Shown: positions 1 to 8,764 of the stretch, piece by piece | Layout of the letters: every line of letters begins with the position of its first letter | Numbering within the stretch: the stretch's first letter is position 1 | Origin: JAKQHY01 sp034429475 | GTDB lineage: Bacteria > Chloroflexota > Anaerolineae > B4-G1 > SLSP01 | Assembly: GCA_034429475.1 (NCBI GenBank) | Contig: DAOUGD010000296.1 | Coordinates: 1 to 64,000, forward strand | Length of the DNA: 64,000 bases | Direction: 5' to 3' | Made by a program: the position numbers and the translations under genes | Notes under the pieces: generated by a model | Databases searched by the model: none | Seen by the model: only the letters and a program-made list of their open reading frames with translations | Told to the model about the DNA's origin: nothing

Positions 1-95
1 CTGGATCGTCTTCACCCCCGCAACGAAAAAGCACCTTGAAAGTTCCTTCCGACTACTGGACTAAAGACTGACGACTACTTTCCAGGGAGCAGGTT

Positions 96-1079
96 ATGTT
101 AGCTTACATAGGGCGACGCATTCTGGGGATGATCCCCACGCTCTTTATCGTGTCTGTCATTACCTTCATCATCATCCAATTGCCGCCGGGCGACTTTTTC
201 ACGACGCGGGCGATTGAGGCGGCGATGAGCGGCGGCGGGCAGGATAAGGAGACGGTCAAAAAGATGCAGGAACGCTACGGCCTCGACAAACCCCTGCACG
301 TCCAGTACTGGCGTTGGGTTTCCGGCTTCCCGCGCGGCGACTTCGGGTATTCGCTCGAATGGAACAGCCCGGTGCTGCCGATTGTGTTGCAGCGCCTGGG
401 CTACACCATTCAGGTGGGCGGACTGTCGCTGCTCTTTATGATCGCCGTGGCCGTTCCCATCGGCATCTATTCGGCCACACACCAGTATTCCTTCGGCGAT
501 CACGCGCTGTCCCTGGTGGGATTCCTGGGGCTGTCGCTGCCCGGCTTCCTCCTGGCGCTGTTGTGGATGTTCCTGGGCATCATCGTGCTGCGTATCCCGG
601 TCGGCGGCGAATTCTCCAAAAGCATGGCCGACCAGCCCTGGAATCTGGCGAAAGTTTGGGATTATCTGAATCACCTCTGGCCGCCGGCCGTGATTCTGGG
701 CCTGGCGAGCACGGCGCAACTTCAGCGCATCATGCGGGGCAATCTGCTGGACGTGATGGGCCAGCAATTCATCACCACCGCGCGGGCCAAAGGGCTGAAA
801 GAGAAAAAAGTCGTCAACAAATACGGCGTGCGTGCGGCCATCAACCCCTTGATCAGCGTGATGGCGATGGAAATCCCCAAAATCATCTCGGAATCCACCA
901 TCGTGGGGATCGTCATGTCAGTTCCGACCACCGGCCCTCTTCTCTTGCGCGCTCTGGAAACCCAGGACATGTACCTGGCGGGGACTTTTTTGCTCTTCAT
1001 GACCCTGCTCTTAATGGCCGCCAATCTCCTGGCCGACATCGCCCTGGCGTGGGCCGATCCAAGGATTGTGTACACATGA
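96..1079 (+). CDS. ABC transporter permease, DppB/OppB type
   Basis: Inner-membrane permease of an oligopeptide-type (BPD_transp_1) ABC importer. The N-terminus (LAYIGRRILGMIPTLFIVSV) is the standard DppB first membrane helix, followed by an extracytoplasmic loop with the GLDKPLHVQY motif. A cytoplasmic EAA-like loop (ARAKGLKEKKVVNKYG, about residues 227-242) contacts the ATPase. The 327-aa length is normal for the family. An AGGGAGCAGG stretch just upstream serves as ribosome binding site. It overlaps the next permease by ATGA, so the genes are co-transcribed. The substrate-binding protein is expected upstream of the window. The downstream uronate genes suggest oligogalacturonides or another oligosaccharide rather than peptides, but this is inference. 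Confidence 0.93.
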   Translation: MLAYIGRRILGMIPTLFIVSVITFIIIQLPPGDFFTTRAIEAAMSGGGQDKETVKKMQERYGLDKPLHVQYWRWVSGFPRGDFGYSLEWNSPVLPIVLQRLGYTIQVGGLSLLFMIAVAVPIGIYSATHQYSFGDHALSLVGFLGLSLPGFLLALLWMFLGIIVLRIPVGGEFSKSMADQPWNLAKVWDYLNHLWPPAVILGLASTAQLQRIMRGNLLDVMGQQFITTARAKGLKEKKVVNKYGVRAAINPLISVMAMEIPKIISESTIVGIVMSVPTTGPLLLRALETQDMYLAGTFLLFMTLLLMAANLLADIALAWADPRIVYT

Positions 1080-2245
1080 GCAAGTCCGAAGAGTTATTCA
1101 AGCTATATGAAGGACTGAGCGACGCGCGCGAGGATTTGACGCCGGAGGCCCTGGCGGACGAGAAATCCCTCGACGCCATTTTTGCCGCCTCCCAGTGGCA
1201 ACTGATGTGGCGCAAATTCAAGCGCAACAAGGTCGCCATCCTGGGCGGGATCGTGGTGCTGCTCTTCTACCTGGCCGCGCTGCTGGCCGGCTTTATCGCC
1301 CCCTACACCCTCGAAGCGCGGTTCGTCAAGTACATCCACATGCCGCCCCAGCGGATTCGCTTCTTCAACGAGGGCAAAGTGCAGCCTTTCGTCTGCGGCG
1401 TCGCGCTGACCATTGACGAGAACTTGCGCAAGCACTACACCCCCAACTGCGACGAGCGCTTCCCGCTCCGCTTCTTTGCCCGCGGCGAACCCTACAAGCT
1501 GTTGGGATTGATCGAGACCGACATCCACCTGTTCCAGGCGCCGGAGGGCGGGATCGTCTCGCTGCTCGGCACCGACCGGCAAGGGCGCGATATGTTCTCC
1601 CGCGTCCTCTACGGCAGCCAGGTCTCGCTGACCATCGGGCTGCTTGGCGTGCTGATGAGCCTGATTTTGGGATCGGTGTTGGGCGTCGTCTCCGGGTACT
1701 ACGGCGGCTGGATTGACGAACTGATGCAGCGGTTGATCGAGTTGGTGCGCTCCTTCCCGTCCATTCCGCTGTGGATGGCGCTCTCGGCGGCGGTGCCGCC
1801 GCACTGGCCGCCACAGCGCACGTACTTCGCCGTGACTCTGATCCTCTCCCTCATCGGCTGGACGTGGCTGGCCCGGCAACTGCGGGGGAAAGTGCTCGCC
1901 CTGCGCCACGAGGACTTTGTCCTGGCGGCGAAAATGACCGGGGCGAGCGATGCGTGGGTCATCTTCCGCCACCTCATCCCGGCGACTTTCAGCCACATCA
2001 TCGTCGTCTCGACCCTCTCTATGCCGTCCATGATCCTGGCGGAAACCTCACTGAGCTTTTTGGGCCTGGGACTCCGTCCGCCGGTCACGAGTTGGGGTGT
2101 ACTGCTCAAAGAAGTGCAAAATATCCAATCCATCGCCCTCTATCCCTGGGTCTTCACGCCGGCGGTCGCCATCGCGCTCCTGATTCTGGCCTTCAACTTT
2201 CTGGGCGACGGGCTGCGCGACGCCGCCGACCCCTATACGGTGTAG
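1076..2245 (+). CDS. ABC transporter permease, DppC/OppC type
   Basis: Second permease of the oligopeptide-type importer, 389 aa. It begins with a cytoplasmic segment containing WRKFKRNKVAILGG, typical of OppC_N, then a membrane helix and a long periplasmic insert (about residues 80-160). The BPD_transp_1 core follows, with GTDRQGRDMFSRVLYG and an EAA-like loop (AAKMTGASDAWVIFRHLIP). The ATG at 1076 overlaps the upstream stop codon as ATGA. An open frame extends far upstream of this start inside the dppB-like gene, but the homologous N-terminus begins here. It should pair with the upstream permease as a heterodimer, energised by the two ATPases that follow. Confidence 0.93.
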   Translation: MSKSEELFKLYEGLSDAREDLTPEALADEKSLDAIFAASQWQLMWRKFKRNKVAILGGIVVLLFYLAALLAGFIAPYTLEARFVKYIHMPPQRIRFFNEGKVQPFVCGVALTIDENLRKHYTPNCDERFPLRFFARGEPYKLLGLIETDIHLFQAPEGGIVSLLGTDRQGRDMFSRVLYGSQVSLTIGLLGVLMSLILGSVLGVVSGYYGGWIDELMQRLIELVRSFPSIPLWMALSAAVPPHWPPQRTYFAVTLILSLIGWTWLARQLRGKVLALRHEDFVLAAKMTGASDAWVIFRHLIPATFSHIIVVSTLSMPSMILAETSLSFLGLGLRPPVTSWGVLLKEVQNIQSIALYPWVFTPAVAIALLILAFNFLGDGLRDAADPYTV

Positions 2246-2251
2246 GTGATC

Positions 2252-3265
2252 ATGGCATCCGACAAGCAACGCTACATTGTTCAGATTGAGGCCCTGAAGA
2301 CGCACTTCTCGACCCTCGACGGCATCGTCCGGGCGGTGGACGGCGTGTCCCTGGAGATCAAACCGGGCGAGTCGCTCGGCCTGGTCGGCGAGTCGGGATG
2401 CGGCAAGAGCGTGACCGCCTTCTCGATCCTCCGCCTACTCCCCCAGAAGATCGCGCGCATCGTTGGCGGCAGCATCCTCTACGACCGGGGCGACGGCAGC
2501 CCGGCCATGGACTTGGCGACCGTGGACCCGAACGGCGACCTGATCCGCAGCATCCGCGGCAACGAAATCGCCATGATCTTCCAGGAACCATTAACCTCCC
2601 TCTCCCCGATGCATACCGTCGGGAATCAGATCATCGAGGCGATTCAGTTGCACCAGAGCCTCGATGACGCGGCGGCGCGCGAACAGGCGCTCTCCTGGCT
2701 GGATATGGTGGGGATGGGGGTCAGCGGCGCCAATCAGGTCATTGACCAATATCCGCACCGGCTTTCCGGTGGGCAGCGGCAGCGCGCGATGATCGCCATG
2801 GCGCTCTCCTGCAACCCGCAATTGCTCATCGCCGACGAGCCGACCACGGCGCTCGATGTCACCATCCAGGCGCAGATTTTGGAGCTGATGAAGGACTTGC
2901 AACAGCGGCTCGGCATGGCGATCCTGATGATCACCCACAACCTCGGCGTCATCGCGGAGATGTGCGAGCGGGTCGCGGTGATGTACATGGGCAAGGTCGT
3001 CGAAAGCGGCGACGTGCGCACCATCTTCCGCCATCCGAGCCATCCCTACACGGTGGGGTTGATGCGCTCCGTCCCGCACCTGGGCCGGCGGGTGAAGGCG
3101 CGGCTGACCCCCATTCCCGGCAGTATCCCAGACCCGTACTCTATCCCGGCGGGATGCGCCTTCTTCCCGCGCTGTCCCGTCCCCAAAATGGAAGCCTGTC
3201 ACCAGGAAGTCCCCCTCATCGAGGTGGAACCGGGCCATTTCGTGCGCTGTGTGCTGTACCCCTAG
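2252..3265 (+). CDS. ABC transporter ATP-binding protein, DppD/OppD type
   Basis: ATPase subunit of the importer. It has Walker A (GESGCGKS), the signature LSGGQRQR, Walker B (LLIADEPTTALD) and the H-loop region MITHNLG. The C-terminus carries the oligopeptide-transporter extension with spaced cysteines (CAFFPRCP..C..C) that in this family can bind an iron-sulfur cluster. I chose ATG 2252. A GTG six bases upstream is possible and neither has a strong Shine-Dalgarno sequence, which fits translational coupling to the permease that ends at 2245. It works as a heterodimer with the ATPase at 3395. Confidence 0.92.
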   Translation: MASDKQRYIVQIEALKTHFSTLDGIVRAVDGVSLEIKPGESLGLVGESGCGKSVTAFSILRLLPQKIARIVGGSILYDRGDGSPAMDLATVDPNGDLIRSIRGNEIAMIFQEPLTSLSPMHTVGNQIIEAIQLHQSLDDAAAREQALSWLDMVGMGVSGANQVIDQYPHRLSGGQRQRAMIAMALSCNPQLLIADEPTTALDVTIQAQILELMKDLQQRLGMAILMITHNLGVIAEMCERVAVMYMGKVVESGDVRTIFRHPSHPYTVGLMRSVPHLGRRVKARLTPIPGSIPDPYSIPAGCAFFPRCPVPKMEACHQEVPLIEVEPGHFVRCVLYP

Positions 3266-3277
3266 TCACGCGGGGAA

Positions 3278-3355
3278 ATTCACCGCAGAGTACGCAGAAA
3301 CCGCAGGGATTTTTTCTCGTCCCTCAGCGTCCTCAGCGTTCTCTGCGGTGCAAAA
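3278..3355. repeat. intergenic inverted repeat, family A copy 1
   Basis: The gap between the two ATPase genes holds an imperfect inverted repeat. The left arm starts TTCACCGCAGAGTACGCAGA and the right arm reads back as CTCTGCGGTG, with CTCAGCGTCCTCAGCG words between them. Similar copies lie at 4463-4538, 56658-56723 and 58621-58699. It can fold as a hairpin in RNA but lacks a clean terminator T-run, and it sits inside an apparent operon. Confidence 0.75.
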
Positions 3356-3394
3356 AGCATTATCCTGGCGCAAGTCTTACTCATGTGAGGTCGT

Positions 3395-4414
3395 ATGGAA
3401 TCCAAGCCGCCAACGTTATTGGAAGTCAAAAATCTGAAGAAATACTTCCCCATCAAAACGGGTTTTTTCCGCCGGGTGACCGGCCAGGTGAGCGCCGTGG
3501 ATGGGGTCAGCTTCTTCATCCGCGAGGGCGAGACCCTCGGTTTGGTGGGGGAGTCCGGCTGCGGGAAGACGACCACCGGGCGCTGCATCCTGCGCGCCCA
3601 CGAGCCGACTGCCGGCGAGGTGTGGTTCCGCAAAAACGGCGAGCTGGTCAACATCCTCGGCCTGTCCACACAGGAGATGAAGCCCCTGCGCCGCGAGATG
3701 CAGATCATTTTCCAGGACCCTTTCTCTTCGCTCAACCCCCGGATGACGGTGATGGACATCGTCAGCGAGCCGCTGCGCATCCACGGCCTGGCCCACGGCG
3801 CGGAACTCAAAGCGCAGGTCAGAGAGCTGCTCGAAGCGGTGGGCCTCAAGGCGCAGCACATGAATCGCTACCCGTATGCCTTCAGCGGCGGGCAGCGCCA
3901 GCGCATCGGCATCGCGCGCTCGCTGGCCTTGCGCCCCCGGCTGATCGTCTGCGACGAGCCGGTCTCGGCGCTGGATGTGTCCGTGCAGGCGCAGACGCTC
4001 AATCTGCTGGAAGACCTCCAAAAGGAGTTCGGGCTGACCTACCTCTTCATCGCGCACGACCTGTCGGTCGTGGAGCACATCAGCGACCGGGTCGCGGTGA
4101 TGTATCTGGGGAACATCGTCGAGCTGGCGAAGGCGGAGGAACTCTACACCCATCCGCTGCACCCGTACAGCGAGGCGCTGCTTTCCGCGATCCCGCGCAC
4201 CGATCCCGATCAAGTCTCCAAACGCCTGATCCTACCGGGCGACGTCCCCAGTCCGGCGAATCCGCCGCCGGGCTGCAAGTTCCATCCCCGCTGCCGCTAC
4301 GCCCAGGAGCTTTGCCGGACCACGCCCCCCGCGTGGCTGGAGCTGCGTGACGATCACTGGGCGGCCTGCCACCGGGCAGAGGAATTGAGCCTGGTGGGCG
4401 TTGACTACCATTGA
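3395..4414 (+). CDS. ABC transporter ATP-binding protein, DppF/OppF type
   Basis: Second ATPase of the importer, 339 aa. It has Walker A (GESGCGKTT), signature FSGGQRQRIGIARSLAL, Walker B (LIVCDEPVSALDVSVQAQ) and H-loop IAHDLSV. The C-terminal oligo_HPY region has cysteines (GCKFHPRC..C..C). The start ATG 3395 follows a GTGAGGTC segment. It is separated from the OppD-type gene by a repeat of about 80 bp but remains on the same strand and is probably in the same transcript. Confidence 0.92.
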   Translation: MESKPPTLLEVKNLKKYFPIKTGFFRRVTGQVSAVDGVSFFIREGETLGLVGESGCGKTTTGRCILRAHEPTAGEVWFRKNGELVNILGLSTQEMKPLRREMQIIFQDPFSSLNPRMTVMDIVSEPLRIHGLAHGAELKAQVRELLEAVGLKAQHMNRYPYAFSGGQRQRIGIARSLALRPRLIVCDEPVSALDVSVQAQTLNLLEDLQKEFGLTYLFIAHDLSVVEHISDRVAVMYLGNIVELAKAEELYTHPLHPYSEALLSAIPRTDPDQVSKRLILPGDVPSPANPPPGCKFHPRCRYAQELCRTTPPAWLELRDDHWAACHRAEELSLVGVDYH

Positions 4415-4462
4415 GCCAGGCCCCGCCGCCGCGCGTGAGGCGCAACCACGCAGGCGAAGGGA

Positions 4463-4538
4463 AATTCACCACCGAGGACGCCGCGCGCGGAGATTTTTTG
4501 TAGTTCCTCAGCGTCCTCGGCGCTCTCTGCGGTGAAAA
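4463..4538. repeat. intergenic inverted repeat, family A copy 2
   Basis: Imperfect inverted repeat with left arm AAATTCACCACCGAGGACGC and right arm GCGCTCTCTGCGGTGAA, plus the internal TTCCTCAGCGTCCTCGG word shared with copy 1. It separates the transporter from uxaE. The rest of this gap (4539-4612) holds a possible weak promoter and the ribosome binding site GGGAGGATAGG. Confidence 0.75.
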
Positions 4539-4612
4539 AGGTCATGCTTGCGTAAGTCCAAGTTAAGATTACTATTATGGAACGTTACGCGAGGCTTTAG
4601 TGGGAGGATAGG

Positions 4613-6049
4613 ATGTTTGAATCATTAGAACAACTTGGGCATACTTTATATCTCATGTCGGTCATTGAAAAAGACGAAACTGCCTATGCGTTGGCGCGCA
4701 CCCCGCAGGGCAAAGCCCTGATCATACAGGGCGACGCCGCCGGCTTCATCGGCGCGGCACAGGGCGACGTGACGCTCTGCCCGCTCACCGCCGACAACGC
4801 GGCGGCGCTGCGCGCGCGGCTGCCGTGGCTGCGTCCTCAGCCGTTGGGCCTGCGCACCTCGGCCGGCTGCGGCGACCGGCTCGGATTGGCGACGCCGGGC
4901 CACATCCGCGCGGTGCGCGCCGTTGGCGGGGACATCGCGCCGATTCTGGCGCAGCAATCCATGCGCGAGAACGCCCGCACAGGGCGCTCCCCGCAGCAGG
5001 TGATGGACGACGCGCTGTGGGGCGTCTTTCAGGAAGGCTGGCGCGAGCCGTGGGGCGCGGACGCCGATCACCTGAAGACGACCGAGGATGTGGATGTGTG
5101 CGTCGCCGCCGGTTACACCTTCTTCACCATTGACCCCGGCGCGCACGTGGACAACGCCGCCCACACTGACGGGCTTGAGACGTTGCGGGGCAAGTTCACC
5201 GCGCTGCCGTGGGATGCGTTGGAAGATTCTGCCGAGGCGATGAAGGCGCGGTATCTGGGCAGCGCCCAGATTATCGAAGATTTCACACTCACCTTCGACG
5301 AGACCGCGCTGCTGCGGGCGGCCTGCAAGTATGGGCGTGCCATCGCCCACACGGTGAAGATGGCCCGCCATCTCAAAGCCGCCAAAAGCGACCTACCGTT
5401 TGATCTGGAAGTGTCGGTGGATGAGACAGACACGCCCACCTCGCCCCTGGAGCACGTCTTCATTGTCTCCGAGTTGCGGCGGATGGGGGTGACGTGGGTG
5501 AGCCTCGCGCCGCGCTACGTGGGCCGTTTCGAGAAGGGCGTGGATTACATCGGCGACCTGGCCGAATTTGAGGCGGAGTTCGCCAAACACGCTGCCATCG
5601 CTCGCGTGCTAGGGCCGTACAAACTCAGCCTCCACTCCGGCTCCGACAAGTTCAGCGTGTACCCCATTGTGGCGAAATACACCCGGCGGCTGACGCACCT
5701 CAAGACGGCGGGGACGAGTTACCTTGAAGCCCTGCGCGCCATCGCTGGGGTGGATCCCGCGCTGTTCCGTGAGATTTTGGGACTGGCGATCAAACGCTAC
5801 GACGAAGATCGCGCGACCTACCACGTTTCCGCCGACATTGACAACGTGTTGATGCCGTCGCTGATTCCCGACGAGGAACTGGCAGATGTGCTGGACACCT
5901 TCGACGGGCGCGAGGCGCTACACGTCACCTTCGGCTCGGCGCTGGAGCGTTTCGGCAAGCGGCTGCTGGCGACGCTGGAAGCCAACGAAGAGGCGCATTA
6001 CGCGGCGTTGGAGAGGCACTTTATCAAGCATTTGACGCCGTTTAAATGA
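4613..6049 (+). CDS. uxaE: tagaturonate epimerase UxaE
   Basis: Recognised as the UxaE family, which interconverts D-tagaturonate and D-fructuronate and so joins the galacturonate and glucuronate branches without tagaturonate reductase. The 478-aa length and conserved blocks fit the family: TSAGCGDRLGLATPGH near residue 80, QQSMRENARTGR near 115, FEVSVDET-like LEVSVDETDTPTSP, KLSLHSGSDKFSVYP and the terminal FGSALERFGKRL. A strong GGGAGG ribosome binding site precedes the ATG. Its neighbours (oligogalacturonate lyase, uronate reductase) support a role in pectin-derived uronate catabolism in the cytoplasm. Confidence 0.88.
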   Translation: MFESLEQLGHTLYLMSVIEKDETAYALARTPQGKALIIQGDAAGFIGAAQGDVTLCPLTADNAAALRARLPWLRPQPLGLRTSAGCGDRLGLATPGHIRAVRAVGGDIAPILAQQSMRENARTGRSPQQVMDDALWGVFQEGWREPWGADADHLKTTEDVDVCVAAGYTFFTIDPGAHVDNAAHTDGLETLRGKFTALPWDALEDSAEAMKARYLGSAQIIEDFTLTFDETALLRAACKYGRAIAHTVKMARHLKAAKSDLPFDLEVSVDETDTPTSPLEHVFIVSELRRMGVTWVSLAPRYVGRFEKGVDYIGDLAEFEAEFAKHAAIARVLGPYKLSLHSGSDKFSVYPIVAKYTRRLTHLKTAGTSYLEALRAIAGVDPALFREILGLAIKRYDEDRATYHVSADIDNVLMPSLIPDEELADVLDTFDGREALHVTFGSALERFGKRLLATLEANEEAHYAALERHFIKHLTPFK

Positions 6050-6071
6050 GAGAATTTGTCAGGAGTTGACG

Positions 6072-6272
6072 ATGATTGGCGTGAAGGATTTACGAGTTCA
6101 GTATATTACGAATGATGTGGGGGTGCGCTCGGCAGTGATCTTGCCGATTGAAGACTTTCAAGAGTTGTTGGAAGACCTTGAATGTCTGGCTATCGTAGCC
6201 GAACGGCGTGACGAGCCGACGCTGTCTCATGAAGAGTTGTTAGCGGAACTGCAAGCCGATGGCCTCCTGTAA
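6072..6272 (+). CDS. antitoxin of a RelE-type pair
   Basis: Small protein of 66 aa starting at ATG 6072; a TTG six bases upstream is less likely. The segment SAVILPIEDFQELLEDLE is typical of Phd/YefM or RelB-like antitoxins (strand followed by an EDF/EYE helix), with an acidic C-terminus that should wrap the toxin. AGGAG lies upstream. It overlaps the toxin gene at 6259 by 14 bases, the usual arrangement of type II toxin-antitoxin operons. Confidence 0.75.
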   Translation: MIGVKDLRVQYITNDVGVRSAVILPIEDFQELLEDLECLAIVAERRDEPTLSHEELLAELQADGLL

Positions 6273-6519
6273 TATCATTTGGAAACATTCTGCTGCAAAG
6301 GAACTCAAAAAGTTACCTGCCGACGTCATCCGGCGCATCTTGTCGGCGGTTGAACGTTTGGCTGAGGACCCTTTGCCGGTAGGCGTGAGAAAACTCGTGG
6401 GTTCTGAAGCCCATTACCGTATTCGCGTGGGCGATTATCGCGTAGTTTACGCTTTTGAAAGTCACCGGCTCGTGATTGAGATCGTGCAAGTAGGGTATCG
6501 AAAAGATATTTATCGGTAA
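6259..6519 (+). CDS. RelE/ParE-family toxin
   Basis: An 86-aa protein with the RelE fold pattern: KHSAAKELKKLP, an alpha hairpin, VRKLVGSEAHYRIRVGDYRVVYAF and the terminal strand with the basic/aromatic residues YRKDIYR. In RelE proteins the RVGDYRV..Y segment and C-terminal basic residues act in ribosome-dependent mRNA cleavage. It is coupled to the antitoxin gene at 6072 and followed by a strong bidirectional terminator. Confidence 0.85.
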   Translation: MASCNIIWKHSAAKELKKLPADVIRRILSAVERLAEDPLPVGVRKLVGSEAHYRIRVGDYRVVYAFESHRLVIEIVQVGYRKDIYR

Positions 6520-6535
6520 CACTGGTTTTAATTGC

Positions 6536-6573
6536 AAAAAACCGGGGAGTTGCAGAAGCAACTCCCCGGTTTC
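6536..6573. terminator. bidirectional Rho-independent terminator
   Basis: A 13-bp perfect stem (ACCGGGGAGTTGC, 6541-6553, with its complement at 6558-6570) closes a 4-base AGAA loop. It is flanked by an A-run and a short T-run. It lies between the convergent relE-like (+) and iolB (-) genes and can terminate both. Confidence 0.85.
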
Positions 6574-6589
6574 GCTTGTTATGCGGTGG

Positions 6590-7408
6590 CTAGTGGCCGA
6601 GTTCTTTCAACATTGGGACGGTGCGGCTGACCCAACTCAGGGCGGGGTCGTCGGCGGTGGCCTGGATGCGGTGTTCGCCGGCAAGGAACCACAGGTAGTA
6701 GGTCATAGTGCCCGGCGCGCTGACGACGGTATGATAGCCGTAGGGCGCCATCATCAGGGTGTTGTCGCGCACGGTGAAGTTGATGTCGTCGCCTTGATCG
6801 TTGTAATAGCGGCAGAGACCGAAGCCGTCCGCCGGATTGAGCCGGAAGTAGTAGATTTCCTCGTGGTCGGCCTCGCGGGGCAGATCGTCCACCTCGTGGC
6901 GGTGCGGCGGGAACGTGCTCCAGTTGCCGCTCGGCGTGAACGTCTCGCCGACGATGAGGCGGCGCGCGGGCAAATCGGGCTGCGCGGCCAGCGTGAGAAT
7001 CTGGTGGAAGTACCGCTTGAAGTTCGCCGCGCCCCACGCGCCGCTGGCGACGCGCTCCGGGCCGATGACGTAGGGCGCAACGGCCAGGTCGCTTGGCGCG
7101 CTGGTGAGCGCGATTTCCACGGCGGAGTCGGCGGCGATGGTGTACGATGCGCCGGCGGGCATGTAGACCGAATGCGGCTTGCCGCCGAAGACGTTGGGCC
7201 GCCCGCCGACCTTCTCGAAGCGTGTGCCCACGACCTCGAAGGTGGCTTTGCCGCCCAGGATGACGGCCAGCACCTCGCGGTCGCCGGTGGCAGCGGAGTA
7301 CGTTTCACCGGGCGCCAGCTTCAGCAGGTCAAAGCCGAGCAGTTCGCACGGGTTGTAGGGTAACGGGGTCAATCCAGGTTTGATTTCCAAAGATGCAAAG
7401 TATTTCAT
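6590..7408 (-). CDS. iolB: 5-deoxy-glucuronate isomerase IolB
   Basis: 272-aa bicupin of the IolB/KduI group. The second cupin carries GETFTPSGNWSTFPPHRHEVDDLP and EEIYYFRLNP, the IolB metal-site signature (two His, a Glu, a later His in GYHTVVSAPG). IolB converts 5-deoxy-D-glucuronate to 2-deoxy-5-keto-D-gluconate in inositol breakdown. No other inositol gene is seen here, so it may act on a related uronate such as a 4-deoxy-5-keto sugar released by oligogalacturonate lyase. AGGAGAAACTC precedes the start. It lies downstream of the lyase gene on the same strand. Confidence 0.82.
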   Translation of the reverse strand: MKYFASLEIKPGLTPLPYNPCELLGFDLLKLAPGETYSAATGDREVLAVILGGKATFEVVGTRFEKVGGRPNVFGGKPHSVYMPAGASYTIAADSAVEIALTSAPSDLAVAPYVIGPERVASGAWGAANFKRYFHQILTLAAQPDLPARRLIVGETFTPSGNWSTFPPHRHEVDDLPREADHEEIYYFRLNPADGFGLCRYYNDQGDDINFTVRDNTLMMAPYGYHTVVSAPGTMTYYLWFLAGEHRIQATADDPALSWVSRTVPMLKELGH

Positions 7409-7427
7409 TGAGTTTCTCCTTTTGATG

Positions 7428-8591
7428 TTACGGTTCCACCAAATACAAATTCACCTTCCCGCCCTTATCGGAGGCGTACAAAATCCGGCGGCCATCCCAG
7501 CTCCAGGTGGGGTGGCAGTGGGCGGATTGCGTGTGCCACGAGGTGCCGTGGGCGCAAAGCGGCTCCAGGTGGGTCTTTTCGCCGGAAATGTCAATCAGCA
7601 CCAACTCGTCCACGTCATCGCCGACGAGCACGGTGTTGTCCGGGTTGGCGTGATAATGGTTGCAGTAGTAGGGCATGTCAATCCGGCGGACAAGATTCCC
7701 CCGACGGTCGGCCAGCCCCACGAAGGGGATGAGCGTGTTCTGGTTGACGGCAGTTTCGACCGCGACGGCCTGTGTGCGGCTGGAGGTAATCGTGCCGTCG
7801 TGGCCCGGCCCCCGGTCGTCGAAGAACACGTACCCATCATGCGTCCAGAATTCGTGGCCGATGGTGTCCTGCTCGTCCTGGCGGTAGCAGGGCCACACGG
7901 CGCGGGAGACGAAATCCAGGAGCCAGATCCGCTGCGTGACCAGGTTCCACGGGCCTTCGTGGCAGAACGTCGCCAGCGTGCCGTCGTCTGGGCAGAACTG
8001 GAAATGGCCGAGCCAGTGCGTGTCGGTGAACACGTCCAGCCATTCGGCGTGATCGAGGTAGGCCAGGGTGATGCGTCCATCCTTGGTGCGGTAGAAGCTC
8101 TCTTTGAAGCCGGTGTAGTTCGGGCCGCGCGGCGTGTCAATGCGTTCGTTGCGGCAGAAGGCGATGTAGCGCCGGTTGGGGCTGATGGACGGCGCGCCGA
8201 TGCGGAAACCGCCGGTCTCCTCATAGACGGTGGTGGTGACGCCGGTGGCCGTGTCCAGGCAGCGGATGCATGGGCCGACGGTGTAGACGATGAGGCGGCT
8301 GTCGGGCGTCTTGGTGATGCTGTGGACGGCGGTGGGTTCGTCGGTCAGTTGGGTGATGACGCCGTCGTCCAGGGTCAGGCGGAAGAGGTTGTAGTGCGGA
8401 TTGTCCTCCGGCGCGCAATCCCGCCCGGCGGCGCGGTCGGAGACGAAGATGATGAAGTTCTCGCGGGCGTCGAAGGAGTTTTCGGTGAAGTAGAGGTGGA
8501 CGTTGTTGCCGGTCTGCGTCAGTTGGCGGATGACGCGGCCGGTCTGGGGATCGGTCCAGTCACGGATTTCAGAAGGCCAGGTTTGTCCCAT
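7428..8591 (-). CDS. oligogalacturonate lyase (PL22-like)
   Basis: Seven-bladed beta-propeller of the oligogalacturonate lyase family, cleaving small unsaturated oligogalacturonides to 5-keto-4-deoxyuronate and galacturonate. Diagnostic blocks include NNVHLYFTENSFD, FQFCPDDGTLATFCHEGPWN, QRIWLLDF, GHEFWTHDGYVFFDDRG and CNHYHANPDNT, which contain the conserved His/Gln manganese ligands. No signal peptide is visible, so it acts in the cytoplasm on imported oligomers. Start: two adjacent ATGs (8594, 8591) follow AGGAG; 8591 gives MGQTWP and better spacing. A longer open frame upstream is not needed. Confidence 0.86.
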   Translation of the reverse strand: MGQTWPSEIRDWTDPQTGRVIRQLTQTGNNVHLYFTENSFDARENFIIFVSDRAAGRDCAPEDNPHYNLFRLTLDDGVITQLTDEPTAVHSITKTPDSRLIVYTVGPCIRCLDTATGVTTTVYEETGGFRIGAPSISPNRRYIAFCRNERIDTPRGPNYTGFKESFYRTKDGRITLAYLDHAEWLDVFTDTHWLGHFQFCPDDGTLATFCHEGPWNLVTQRIWLLDFVSRAVWPCYRQDEQDTIGHEFWTHDGYVFFDDRGPGHDGTITSSRTQAVAVETAVNQNTLIPFVGLADRRGNLVRRIDMPYYCNHYHANPDNTVLVGDDVDELVLIDISGEKTHLEPLCAHGTSWHTQSAHCHPTWSWDGRRILYASDKGGKVNLYLVEP

Positions 8592-8619
8592 CATAGGTCT
8601 CCTATGAAAATAAAAATCT

Positions 8620-8691
8620 GTTTCACGCAAAGGCGCAAAGACGCAAAGTAAAAAACAAAGCCTTGGCGCGCGTGGCGTCTTTGCGTGAAAT
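8620..8691. repeat. intergenic inverted repeat, family B copy 1
   Basis: Left arm TTTCACGCAAAGGCGCAAAG and right arm GGCGTCTTTGCGTGAAA form a long imperfect hairpin. The word ACGCAAAG recurs tandemly. Related copies are at 22264-22397, 52763-52864 and 53267-53424. The rest of this intergenic stretch (8692-8764) ends in a low-complexity run of 'atcccTAATCCC' words. Confidence 0.75.
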
Positions 8692-8764
8692 TTTCATCCA
8701 ACCGCTGGTGAACGCCAATTAATGAGGAATTCCCTTGAAAATAGGGATTGGGACAGCCCAATCC

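Noticed and set aside
1..95. C-terminus of an upstream substrate-binding protein at the left edge
   Set aside because: All three forward frames stop within the first 73 bases or so without a recognisable tail, so no partial gene is claimed.
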